From the NCBI GenBank assembly GCA_963795715.1, contig CAWCIY010000002.1:1426001-1490000 (forward strand): DNA of 64,000 nucleotides. The letters run 5' to 3'. This stretch comes from JAFEDN01 sp963795715. Its GTDB lineage: Bacteria > Pseudomonadota > Gammaproteobacteria > Coxiellales > Coxiellaceae. Below, piece after piece: positions 49,481 to 58,100 of the stretch (within the stretch, counting starts at the first letter, position 1; every line of letters begins with the position of its first letter). The position numbers were made by a program, and so were the translations under genes. Under the pieces are notes generated by a model. That model ran no database searches and was not told the DNA's origin. It saw only the letters and a list, made by a program, of their open reading frames with translations.

Positions 49481-51948
49481 TCAAAATCAATTTGCGCCGA
49501 TTGTGATTGAGAACGAGTTCTGCCATCCGTCACCGATACGTTGTAAGCGGGCGCCAGCGTAGAATTATCATGAGAAAATTGCACTAATCCATCACTAACA
49601 TTTTTCTGATAAAAACTGATAATAGAATTTTGTGGAACATTTAGCCAGCTAAATTGACCATGCTGAATGGCTATCATATCAAATCTCAAATCGCTATCAT
49701 CGGTTGATCCCGGATGATTCGCGCTAAGTGTCTCTGAAGTCAGCGCCACACTTTGACCCTGAGTAATTGTCAACCGGTTATTAAGCAATACCGGACTGGT
49801 ATCAAAATCAATTCGCGCCGACTGTGGTAGAGTAGCCATTTGACCATTACTAACTACTACTTGGTATAATGGAGCAGTCAGAGAACCATCATGAATAAAT
49901 AGCACGTTGTGATCACTCACATTTTTCTGCTTAAACGTGAAAATGGGCTGCCCCGGCCAATTAACAAATTCAAATTGGCCTTGCCGAAAATCAGTGATTA
50001 AGAAATCTAAATCTGGTTCATATTCATTTCTATCTGTGGCGCTGAGATTATCGCTAGTGAGCAAAACCCGCTGGCCCTGATTAATAATTAGCTGGTTTGT
50101 CATCACTTGCAATTGAGCAAAAATAATGTTCACTGGCTGAGGTCCAGTCCAAGCAATTCCTGAACTGCGGACTGTGATATTATAACCGGGCGCTATCGAA
50201 CCACCATCATGGACAAATTGAATATCGCTAGAAAGAATTTGTTGCTGCGTGAAATTACTAGCGGGCGCTCCAGGAGTGCTAATTATTTCAAACTGTCCAT
50301 GAACAACATCCGTGGGAATAAATAACAACGTACTATTTTCATGATTCAAATCATAAGCTGCTAAATCAGATGCACCAATCAGTACCGTTTCACCCACGCA
50401 TAAAGCTAAATAGTTATTCGTTAGCACCGGCGGTACATCGCCAAACATCACATAACTGCGACCCGTATTATTGTTGTAGCCAGGAGATCCAATCAGCAAA
50501 TCATCAACGTCATCGACGTTAAAATCTCCTACTCTACTCACTGACACACCACTGTCATTACCCTTCTCTCCATCCAGTTTAAAACCATTAACGCCATCCA
50601 GCTTCGATAGCGAGATCAATCCTGAATCTCCTACTCCTGGACCACCAAGCACTACATAACTACGATCAGTATTATTTGCATGATGTCTAGCACCTATTAA
50701 CAAATCGGCATAGCCATCACCGTTGATATCTCCCGCCGTACTCACTGAAATACCACTGTTATCGCCACTGGCTTCTCCATCTAACTTAAATCCATTCGCT
50801 CCATTCAAGCTCGACAAAGAGATCAATCCTGTACTCCCTATACCCTTTCCACCAAATATCACATAGCTACGGCCTGAATTAGATAACCCTTCAGGAGAAG
50901 CCATACAAGCTCCGATTAATAAATCAACGTGACCGTCTCCATTAATATCATCTACTCCTCTTACTACTATACCACTGAGGTCACCAGCTTCTTCGCCTTC
51001 CAATTTAAAACCGTTGGTTCCATCTAAATTAGAAAAGCTTAGAAAGCTATTATTGCCTATTTCAGAATCGCCAAACACAACATAACTACAACCTACCTTA
51101 GCTTTTCCATCCCGCGAGGCCCCCCAAGCGCCAATAAGCAGGTCAGGGTAACCATCGCTATTAATATCGCCTATCGAACTGACTGAATTACCACTTTGAT
51201 CACCCGCTAATTCTCCATCCAATTTGAAACCACTAGGCGAAGTCAAATTTGTAAGGCTAATTAAACCATTATTCCACGTTCCAGGTTTGCCAAATACGGA
51301 ATAGCTGCGGCCTACATTAAATAGACCATTCGGAGAAGCCCAAGGCGCCCCAATAAAAACATCATCATAACCATCACCATTGATATCCTGCGCTCCACTG
51401 ACCGAAGAACCAGATAAATCACCTGATGTCTCACCATCAAGCTTAAAACCATTAGAACCATTAAGACTGGAAAGACTGATAGACCCTTGCTTCCCTACTT
51501 CTGCCCCTCCAAATACCACGTAGCTGCGACCCTGACAACTACTCCCCAGATAAGCCTGAGCCCCGATAATCAGATCGTCATACCCATCACCATTGATATC
51601 CCCGGCTACACTGACGACACGGCCGCTCTGATCACGATTATTCTCACCATCCAGTTTAAAGCCGTTGACTCCATTCAAACTAGATAATGTAATAATTCCG
51701 TTGCTACCAACTCCGGGTCTACCAAACACGACATAGCTACGACCTTTACCGCCATTGCCATTGTCTCCTGCCGCCGGATAGCCAAAAGTCCCAATCAGCA
51801 AATCATCATACCCATCGCTATTAATATCTCCAGCTGCACTGACGGAACAACCGCTATAATCATTATTATTTTCACCATCAAGTTTAAGCCCATTTTGGCC
51901 GTTTAAATCACCTAAATTGATGACTTCTGGAAATTGTCCATTTTTCAT
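47281..51948 (-). CDS. Giant FG-GAP/CSPG-repeat protein, frameshifted before its membrane anchor
   Basis: It starts at the ATG at 51948 after AGGAG (MKNGQFPEVINLGDLNG). Seven FG-GAP blades (about 1-503) are followed by ten stalk repeats; the frame then shifts at 47327 and ends DGWINRR. As written the product lacks the membrane helix and cytoplasmic domain, so unlike the other frameshifted giant it would not be anchored. Joined to the downstream frame it would be about 1886 residues, matching the intact gene at 6312-11972. One stalk repeat (about 48000-48230) is a mosaic: its first half resembles the 6312 gene and its second half the 32465 gene. No signal peptide. The SNF2 helicase gene ends 76 bases upstream of the start. 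Confidence 0.88.
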   Translation of the reverse strand: MKNGQFPEVINLGDLNGQNGLKLDGENNNDYSGCSVSAAGDINSDGYDDLLIGTFGYPAAGDNGNGGKGRSYVVFGRPGVGSNGIITLSSLNGVNGFKLDGENNRDQSGRVVSVAGDINGDGYDDLIIGAQAYLGSSCQGRSYVVFGGAEVGKQGSISLSSLNGSNGFKLDGETSGDLSGSSVSGAQDINGDGYDDVFIGAPWASPNGLFNVGRSYSVFGKPGTWNNGLISLTNLTSPSGFKLDGELAGDQSGNSVSSIGDINSDGYPDLLIGAWGASRDGKAKVGCSYVVFGDSEIGNNSFLSFSNLDGTNGFKLEGEEAGDLSGIVVRGVDDINGDGHVDLLIGACMASPEGLSNSGRSYVIFGGKGIGSTGLISLSSLNGANGFKLDGEASGDNSGISVSTAGDINGDGYADLLIGARHHANNTDRSYVVLGGPGVGDSGLISLSKLDGVNGFKLDGEKGNDSGVSVSRVGDFNVDDVDDLLIGSPGYNNNTGRSYVMFGDVPPVLTNNYLALCVGETVLIGASDLAAYDLNHENSTLLFIPTDVVHGQFEIISTPGAPASNFTQQQILSSDIQFVHDGGSIAPGYNITVRSSGIAWTGPQPVNIIFAQLQVMTNQLIINQGQRVLLTSDNLSATDRNEYEPDLDFLITDFRQGQFEFVNWPGQPIFTFKQKNVSDHNVLFIHDGSLTAPLYQVVVSNGQMATLPQSARIDFDTSPVLLNNRLTITQGQSVALTSETLSANHPGSTDDSDLRFDMIAIQHGQFSWLNVPQNSIISFYQKNVSDGLVQFSHDNSTLAPAYNVSVTDGRTRSQSQSAQIDFDAIPVLVNNTLRINQNETIIVNKNILSATHPTGEDSILLFNITDIVHGQFNWVAVSDKAIHQFYQQNITDRQVQFVHDNSIIAPAYTVSVTDGRTGSSPQSAQVDFDTLPVLLNNHLRINQGETVVIISDGLSATHPGHDDDDLLQFNLLNITHGQFYWQNAPNKMLDHFYQQNITDGLVQFTHDNSTQAPAYQVLVTDGRTISLVQAATIDFDASPILLNNSLVINQGETVRLTSDFLSATHPGGDDKVLLFNISSLLHGKFSFTVSPNNPIFSFYQQNITDQLIQFSHDNSTQAPSYDVSVSDGRMTLPPSATKIDFDTFPMLTMNQLMINQGQTVVITAGNLQATHDGIVTDNLSFMISDCQCGQFQWVKTPDLPITVFQQKNITDKLVQFTHDNSTSAPVYRVAVSDGCLTTTPSWSTVDFDLNPILVNNQLILGEGATVILTSENLSATHKGIVDPGLIFVISNVTNGGFVVANTQEIFTGNLTFAQQQVLNQQIRFSQQGSGKPGYQVSVTDGRITLLPASANVTFYVKPMLTQNQFLVSPGQSTVLISSNLAATRAGETAEDLQFLVSSVSQGHFEKRSNPGIDIQSFYQKDVMQQNIQFIANNSTQTPDCRLKVWDSSTDLASDIQESSIVLIVNNNFPINQGETLVLTESALKASSNRGQDEQITFTPIVGTVQHGHFALSATPSYVLNSFQQNQIYAHDIVFVPDGSIPAQRLFDGDGWINRR

Positions 51949-51980
51949 AAAAATCTCCTTTTCATAATTTTAAAAAATTT

Positions 51981-51997
51981 GCGATTTCAATTATCGC
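51981..51997 (-). promoter_or_regulatory. Conserved FG-GAP leader with dyad
   Basis: GCGAT (51981-51985) and ATCGC (51993-51997) form a perfect 5-base dyad upstream of the ATG at 51948, with TTGAG(T) before it on the minus strand. It shows that this leader also occurs where the upstream gene is the helicase and not an FG-GAP gene. Confidence 0.4.
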
Positions 51998-52024
51998 TAC
52001 TCAAAACCAATCAAAATATCTCCC

Positions 52025-54817
52025 TTAAATGAAACTATCCCTGATTGACCGCATCAACGCTTGACTATCCTGCCAAGCGCTTTGCATTTGTTCTGCTGTC
52101 CATGAAGCATTTTCTCGTAAAAAATGCGTCAATGTCAGCGCGGAAGCAGATACCTGTTGTTGATGAATCAATTGTTGAATTTGCTCGATGGATAATCGTT
52201 CTTCCACAATCTCTTCACCTAATCCCTGTCGCCAGGCTACCGCTGTCAATACCATTTCAAAAGCTTCGCGCCAAGGGGGTAATGCTTCTGAATAAAAATG
52301 ACCGTTAAATAAATGTTCGGCTAATCGCCAGGGGCGTTCAGCCAGTTTTAGTCCTTGACGCGCTGTTTCCAACCAGCGTGCAGGAATAGTCGGTGTAGCT
52401 ATGACGGCGTCGGGATGACCGTGCAAAGAACGTAGTTGTGGATGCAACGTCAGTAATCCGGCTTGCGCCAAACGTTGAATGGCGGCAAAGGTTTGGCGAT
52501 CTAAAATTTCCAATGCCGCGGACTTACCATTCCATTGCGCTTGCAAAACCGATTGAATCTGTTCATGGATCTGGGGTGAAGGCCGTTCCATGACGGCTAA
52601 TACCGCAGATTGATTAGCGCTGGTTTCACAAACGGCCAGATAATCCACACCTTTGGGAAGAATCGCGGTGAGTTCTTGAACCGGTTTCACTGCCGCCGTA
52701 GTGAGCTGCAACAGTTGCGCCACTCGCTCCAGGAGAGCCATTCTTCCTGAGGGCAACTTCATACTCCGCAGATCATTATCGCCATGCAGCACGCCTTGCG
52801 CCAAATTTTGTTTTTCACTCAAAAGATGGACCATGCGATGCTCGATGCTGTGTTCCGTAATTAAGTTAATCACTTGCACTGATCGTTCTTGATGTTTGCG
52901 CCACGCTCGGGCAACGCGCTGCGCTAATTTAGCCGGATTCCAAGGTAAATCGAGATTGATCACCACATTGGCGACTTGTAAATTGAGTCCGACACTGCCG
53001 GAATCCGTAGATAAAAATAACCGGCAGTGCGCATCCTGTTTAAATCGATTGATTTCTTGGCGGCGTTTTTTCTGTGGTACAGAACCGGTATGCCAAGCCG
53101 CGCCTATCCCCATTTTTTGCGTTAATTCCCGCACTAACTGCAACATCCGCTCCCATTCCGAAAAAATAATCACTTTGGTCTGCGTATCCTCGAGTATTTC
53201 TTCCAAAATATGTTCGAGTTCGATGAGTTTCGGACAATCCCGGCAATCGGCATCTAAAATATAAGGCGTGTCGCACAACATGCGCATCGAAGCTAAATGG
53301 ATGCGCAATTTTTTATCTTCTTCGGGCGTTAAAGGACGGCGCTCCGCCAGTTTAACGAGACGGCTGACGTATTTTTGTTGTTCCTCATATCTAGCCTGCT
53401 GTTCTTCCGTCATGCCGACAAAAAATTCTTGAGTGGTCGCCGGCGGTAATTCATCTTCAACATCTTGTTTACGGCGGCGCAATAACAAAGGTTGCAATCG
53501 TTGATGTAATTGATCCAAATTTTTATAAGCGACCGGTTTACCCTTGTCGTTCAATTCATAAAAATCACGATTAAATCGAAATAGTGGTCCAAATAAATTG
53601 GGATCAAGAAATTGGATAATTGAATAAATATCATCAATCCGATTTTCTAACGGCGTACCCGTTAACACAAACGCGTAACGGCTGTGCAAGCGTTTAATCG
53701 CGTGAGCGGTTTTGGTTTGCCAATTTTTAATCCGCTGCGCTTCGTCCAGAATAATCACATCCGGCTTGACCCAGTGTTGTACATCGGCAGAGTCCGACAT
53801 CATTTGTTCATAATTGGTGAGATAAAAAAAGCTGGGTTGCCGGTATTGCTTTAATCGTTGCGCTCGTTCACCATTGATAATGAGATAAGGTAAATCAGTG
53901 CATTTGAGGATTTGTTCTTCCCACTCGGTTTTCAGCGAAGCGGTGGCGACCACTAGAACGGTTTTGATATTTTGCGTCCGCCGTAATAATTCACAAGCGG
54001 CGATAGCTTGGATGGTTTTACCCAAACCCATTTCATCTCCCAATAAAGCCCGCTCCTTGAGCGCTAAATGTAACATTCCCTCTTGTTGATAAGGATATAA
54101 AGAGAGCTTAAGAATTTCTAATGAGCGTTTGCCTTTTTGCACGTCTTGCAAAAAATTGTTTTTATATTGTTGAATCTGTTCTTGACGTCGAAGTTGTTGA
54201 AAAAAAGGATCGATGACGGCGGAGACGCGAATGATTTTTTGATGCGCCGGTTTTACACCCGTGAGAATTTCTCGTATTTTCGGCCAGGATTGCAAAGGAT
54301 GTTCTAAAAGCCGCTGATCGCTGGAGAAAAAATTTTCTAACTCGCGTCTGACGGCTGCACGCCGATGCAGTGATTTAGGCCATAAAATACTTATAATTTT
54401 TTTCTGATCTCGTTGATCTAAAAAAATTTCCACGCGTTCGCTACCCGATTTTTCTAATTCAGGCCATTGTCGGCGATAGTTTTGACGTAAATAACCGAGA
54501 GTTTTTTCGATATGTTTACAAGTGCCCAAACCATTATGCTGATAATCGGGACAATCACAGGAGTTTAATACAGCAGACAAGTGACGGATCTCGACGTGAT
54601 AACTCTGCCGTGACGACGATTGCACGCAAAACGCCCCGAAAATAGGATGAGCGGTTTCTAAAGCCTGCACCGACATCGGTTCAATGTCGCCACGCCAGCG
54701 GCGCAAGGCGATTTCATCTGCGTCCGTGGTATTCCATCCTAATATTTTAGGTTTTTGGGCGTTCACACTGTGCGCATAGGCCTGCCGATTTTTTCGGGGC
54801 TTCGATTGAGCTTTCAC
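52025..54817 (-). CDS. SWIM zinc-finger SNF2-family helicase/ATPase
   Basis: A Swi2/Snf2-type DNA translocase of about 930 residues. Counting from the in-frame GTG at 54841: a SWIM zinc finger (C95, C97, C108, H110 in CDCPDY..GTCKH); Walker A DEMGLGKT (269-276); a DEAQ box (366-369); TGTPLEN (394-400); and the C-terminal helicase half with STDSGSVGLN (611-620) and QRVARAWR (641-648). SNF2 proteins use ATP to move along DNA and remodel protein-DNA complexes; the SWIM finger is thought to bind DNA or protein. I prefer the GTG at 54817 as the start because GGGAGGAG lies 6 bases before it and it overlaps the stop of a short upstream ORF (TAGTG), suggesting translational coupling. The GTG at 54841 has no such site. 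The C-terminal 250 residues are unassigned. Its link to the receptor genes around it is unknown. Confidence 0.93.
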   Translation of the reverse strand: MKAQSKPRKNRQAYAHSVNAQKPKILGWNTTDADEIALRRWRGDIEPMSVQALETAHPIFGAFCVQSSSRQSYHVEIRHLSAVLNSCDCPDYQHNGLGTCKHIEKTLGYLRQNYRRQWPELEKSGSERVEIFLDQRDQKKIISILWPKSLHRRAAVRRELENFFSSDQRLLEHPLQSWPKIREILTGVKPAHQKIIRVSAVIDPFFQQLRRQEQIQQYKNNFLQDVQKGKRSLEILKLSLYPYQQEGMLHLALKERALLGDEMGLGKTIQAIAACELLRRTQNIKTVLVVATASLKTEWEEQILKCTDLPYLIINGERAQRLKQYRQPSFFYLTNYEQMMSDSADVQHWVKPDVIILDEAQRIKNWQTKTAHAIKRLHSRYAFVLTGTPLENRIDDIYSIIQFLDPNLFGPLFRFNRDFYELNDKGKPVAYKNLDQLHQRLQPLLLRRRKQDVEDELPPATTQEFFVGMTEEQQARYEEQQKYVSRLVKLAERRPLTPEEDKKLRIHLASMRMLCDTPYILDADCRDCPKLIELEHILEEILEDTQTKVIIFSEWERMLQLVRELTQKMGIGAAWHTGSVPQKKRRQEINRFKQDAHCRLFLSTDSGSVGLNLQVANVVINLDLPWNPAKLAQRVARAWRKHQERSVQVINLITEHSIEHRMVHLLSEKQNLAQGVLHGDNDLRSMKLPSGRMALLERVAQLLQLTTAAVKPVQELTAILPKGVDYLAVCETSANQSAVLAVMERPSPQIHEQIQSVLQAQWNGKSAALEILDRQTFAAIQRLAQAGLLTLHPQLRSLHGHPDAVIATPTIPARWLETARQGLKLAERPWRLAEHLFNGHFYSEALPPWREAFEMVLTAVAWRQGLGEEIVEERLSIEQIQQLIHQQQVSASALTLTHFLRENASWTAEQMQSAWQDSQALMRSIRDSFI

Positions 54818-54903
54818 TAATCTCCTCCCAGTAAAGGACACGCGAGAGATTCGTTCCCCAAATTGCTCAGTGATAACACTGCTGGAAATTGTCCTTGTTT
54901 CAT
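54817..54903 (-). pseudogene. Vestigial FG-GAP gene start acting as a possible leader peptide for the helicase
   Basis: A 28-residue ORF with a GGAG site reads MKQGQFPAVLSLSNLGNESL, that is, the first residues of an MKQG-type FG-GAP protein (compare MKQGQFPVVLNLTDLNG at 60675), then diverges and stops. Its TAG shares one base with the preferred GTG of the helicase. The upstream leader is also that of the FG-GAP gene at 60675. The simplest reading is that a copied FG-GAP gene was replaced by the helicase gene and its first codons were kept as a coupled leader. Confidence 0.7.
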
Positions 54904-55170
54904 ATCTATCTCCTTAAAGTTAAATGACCGATTGCGTTCGGAATCCTCTGAACGCTCCTATGTCCATTACGATCCTAAAACCTGCCAGTGTATACCACGA
55001 GTGATAAATTCTCGGCCTCGGCAATGGATTCCATAGTCATACTTTTTCTCTGACTTCGACGGTTGACCCATTTGAACACCCCCTTTAACACTCGCTCATA
55101 AAATCGGTATAAACATCGACAGTAACTACTGCCCCCAAAGTAATTGTCCGGCCGCCAATCTCTTAAATGA
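54904..55170 (-). repeat. Duplicated kinase-gene leader, copy 1
   Basis: This gap is largely a copy of 60676-60859: about 110 bases after the ribosome binding site match with few changes, and the match resumes up to and into the 3' end of the kinase genes. Copy 1 carries about 81 bases (roughly 55030-55110) that copy 2 lacks. It contains no intact gene; the group II intron relic lies within it. No terminator or clear promoter is visible. Confidence 0.8.
54975..55150 (-). pseudogene. Relic of a group II intron reverse transcriptase/maturase C-terminus
   Basis: Reading the minus strand in two frames gives the hallmarks of the thumb/X-domain end of group II intron-encoded proteins: NYFGGSSYCRCLYRFYERV, then FKWVNRRSQRKSMT in one frame, then PLPRPRIYHSWYTLAGF in another (from about 55027 downward). 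In that family the pattern is (H/N)Y(N/Q)YFG..., FKWLNRRSQ(R/K)(R/K)S(Y/F)TW and a final PLP.PRI. The frame break and the absence of the reverse-transcriptase core show it is debris. I see no intron domain V. It marks a past retroelement insertion between the kinase and the next gene. Confidence 0.7.
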
Positions 55171-58100
55171 TTAAGAAGACGGCGCAACCGTCCATAAACT
55201 ACTCTGTAGTAGACCCCCTGGCGGCAAAGTCAATGGATGTTGAGAAGCCGAAAATAAAGCACTGAGGCTTTTGACCAATGCCTGAGCAGTTGGCCGCTCG
55301 TTTGATTTTTTCCAGCCTGATCGAATGATGTTCGATAGTTCAGGGGGGCACGTTCCCGGAATCATCTCTTGTCGATCACCACGGTTTATTTTTGCAGCAA
55401 TCAATGGGGTTGCCGTCATACCTTGAAAAGGGATTCGATAAGGGCTCACCATCATTTCCCATAGCACCATGGTAAAGGCATAAATATCCGTTGACTTGGT
55501 ATGAGGTTTTTGGTCAAGCACTTCCGGCGCCGCCCATCCCAGCGTTCCTACCATCCCTTTTGATTGACTAGTACTGGTAATCTCAGACTTCACTTTCGCC
55601 AGCCCAAAATCGCTGATTTTGGCCCGAAAAGTATCACTGAGCAGTATATTTAAACTCTTTAAATCCCGGTGAATAATATTTTTCTCATGCAACTGCGCCA
55701 ATCCCGACACGACATCCAGGGCAATTCGGTATTTAACCGATAAAGACCAGTCTGGATTAGTTCGGAGTACGTCGTATAATGAACCTTTCGGCATCAGTTC
55801 CATCACTAAACAAAAATGGGGCGCTTCCATACAAATACCACGCAGTTGTACCAAATAATCCGAATGCATTTCCGCCATGATTTTTGCTTCCTGTATTAAT
55901 TCATTTTGGGCAACTTTACTGAGATTTTGTGTATGCAGTTCTTTAATAGCCACTGGATTATACTTGTAGACTCCCCTATACACAGTTCCAGAAATGCCTT
56001 CACCCAGTTTATGAGCTTTGTCAATCTCCAAGTCAGCGTAGGATACTTCATAGGATATTTCAAACGATATTTTTTTAAAATCATCCTCTTCGTCTTGCTG
56101 AGGTAAAGAGTGAATAAGAGGCTGTTTTTCATCCTTATTCTCCTGATTTGTCGATGATGTCTTATTCGAAATCGTATCTTTCGGAAAGTCGTCTCCCTGT
56201 GTTATTGAGGCAAGCTGAACGTCAAATGGACTTGAAGACTGTATAAGGGGATTTTGCACAAGATCCTTATCCTCTTCAGGTTTTTTTCTTCGGCATAACC
56301 CAATTCCCAGTCCTGTTATCACTGCCAAACCCACAACTGCACCGGCAACACCCCCAGCTATGGATGCCGTTTGGTCGCTGGTGGTTGTGCTGTTAGTTGG
56401 ACTAAAAGTAATGTTAGCTGCGAGAGGCCCTGTCCAGGCAATACCTGTGGAATAGACAGATATATTGTAATTCGGTGCGACTAAACTGCCATCGTGGACA
56501 AATTGAATGGTACTATTGATAACCTGCGACTGAGTAAAGTTGACTAAGGGTGTCGTTGGCGCACTGAGCGTCGAAAAATAACCATGAGAAATATTACTGG
56601 GAACAAACACCAGGGTATTGTTGTTATGATTACGATCATAAGCGCCCAAATGACTCGATTGGAGTGCAATCTTGGCTCCTGGCGAGAGGGACAGACTATT
56701 ATTGACCAATACCGGAGGCGCATCGCCGAATACCACATAGCTGCGGCCTTGAGCATTACCTCCTGGATAACCATTGGCTCCGATGATTAAATCAGCACAC
56801 CCATCACTATTAATATCTTCGGCTGCAGCCACATACCAACCGCTGTCATCATTATTATATTCACCATCGAGTTTAAAGCCGTTGGCGCCATTTAAACTGG
56901 ATAATAAAATATCCCCACTGCTACCCACTCCAGGACCGCCAAACACCACATAGCTGCGGCCTTTATAAGTAGCGTTGGGATAACCCTCTGCCCCAATCAG
57001 CAGATCCGCTATTCCATCACCGTTGATATCTCCCGCGGCGCTGACGGAAATACCACTCCGATCACCATTATTTTCCCCATCGAGTTTAAAGCCGTTAGTA
57101 CCATTAAGACTGGAAAGGTTGAATACCCCACCGCTGCCAACTCCAAATCCGCCAAACACTACGTAGCTGCGGCCTTTATTTTTACTTCCCGGATAGCCAA
57201 AAGCTCCGATGATCAAATCAGCATACTTATCACCGTTGACATCTCCAGCCGCATTGACGGAAAAACCACTGCGATCATTATTATTTTCCCCATCGAGTTT
57301 AAAGCCATTGACCCCATTGAGGCTGGAAAGACTGAATAATCCACTACTGCCCACTCCCAGCCCACCAAACAACACGTAACTACGACCTTTAAGGCCACCA
57401 TATTGACTGGCGCCAATGATCAGATCATCATAACCATCGCCATTGATATCTCCGACCACACTGACAGAACGACCACTGTCATCACCATTGTTTTCACCAT
57501 CCAGTTTAAAACCGTTACTTCCATTGAGAGTTGAGAAACCGAACACCCCTCCACTACCAACCCCCGGTCCGCCAAACACCACGTAACTGCGGCCTTTATC
57601 ACTATTTCCCGGATAGTGTACAGCTCCGATGATCAGATCGACATACCCATCGCCATTGATATCCCCGGCTGTACTGGCGGAAGTACTGCTGGCATCATTA
57701 TTATTTTCGCCATCCAATTTAAAACCGTTGGCGCCATTGAGGCTCGACAGAGTAATGGACCCACTGCTGCCTACTTCTGGCCCACCAAACACCACGTAGC
57801 TGCGACCTTTATAGTTACCTCCAAGATAGCCACTCGCCCCGATCATCAGATCAACATACCCATCACCATTGATATCTTCGACCATACTGACGGGATAGCC
57901 GCTCCAATCATTATTGTTTTCACCATCGAGTTTGAAGCCATTAGGGACATGAAGACTGGAAAGACTCAACTTTCCACTACTGCCAATCCCCGGTCCGCCA
58001 AACACCACGTAGCTGCGGCCTTTCCTGCCGCCATCTGGATACTGGTCAGCCCCGATGATCAAATCATCATACCCATCACCATTGATATCCCCGGCCGCAC

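Noticed and set aside
54818..54841. The GTG at 54841 as helicase start
   Set aside because: It lies inside the short FG-GAP-like ORF without a ribosome binding site of its own; the GTG at 54817 has GGGAGGAG at the right distance.
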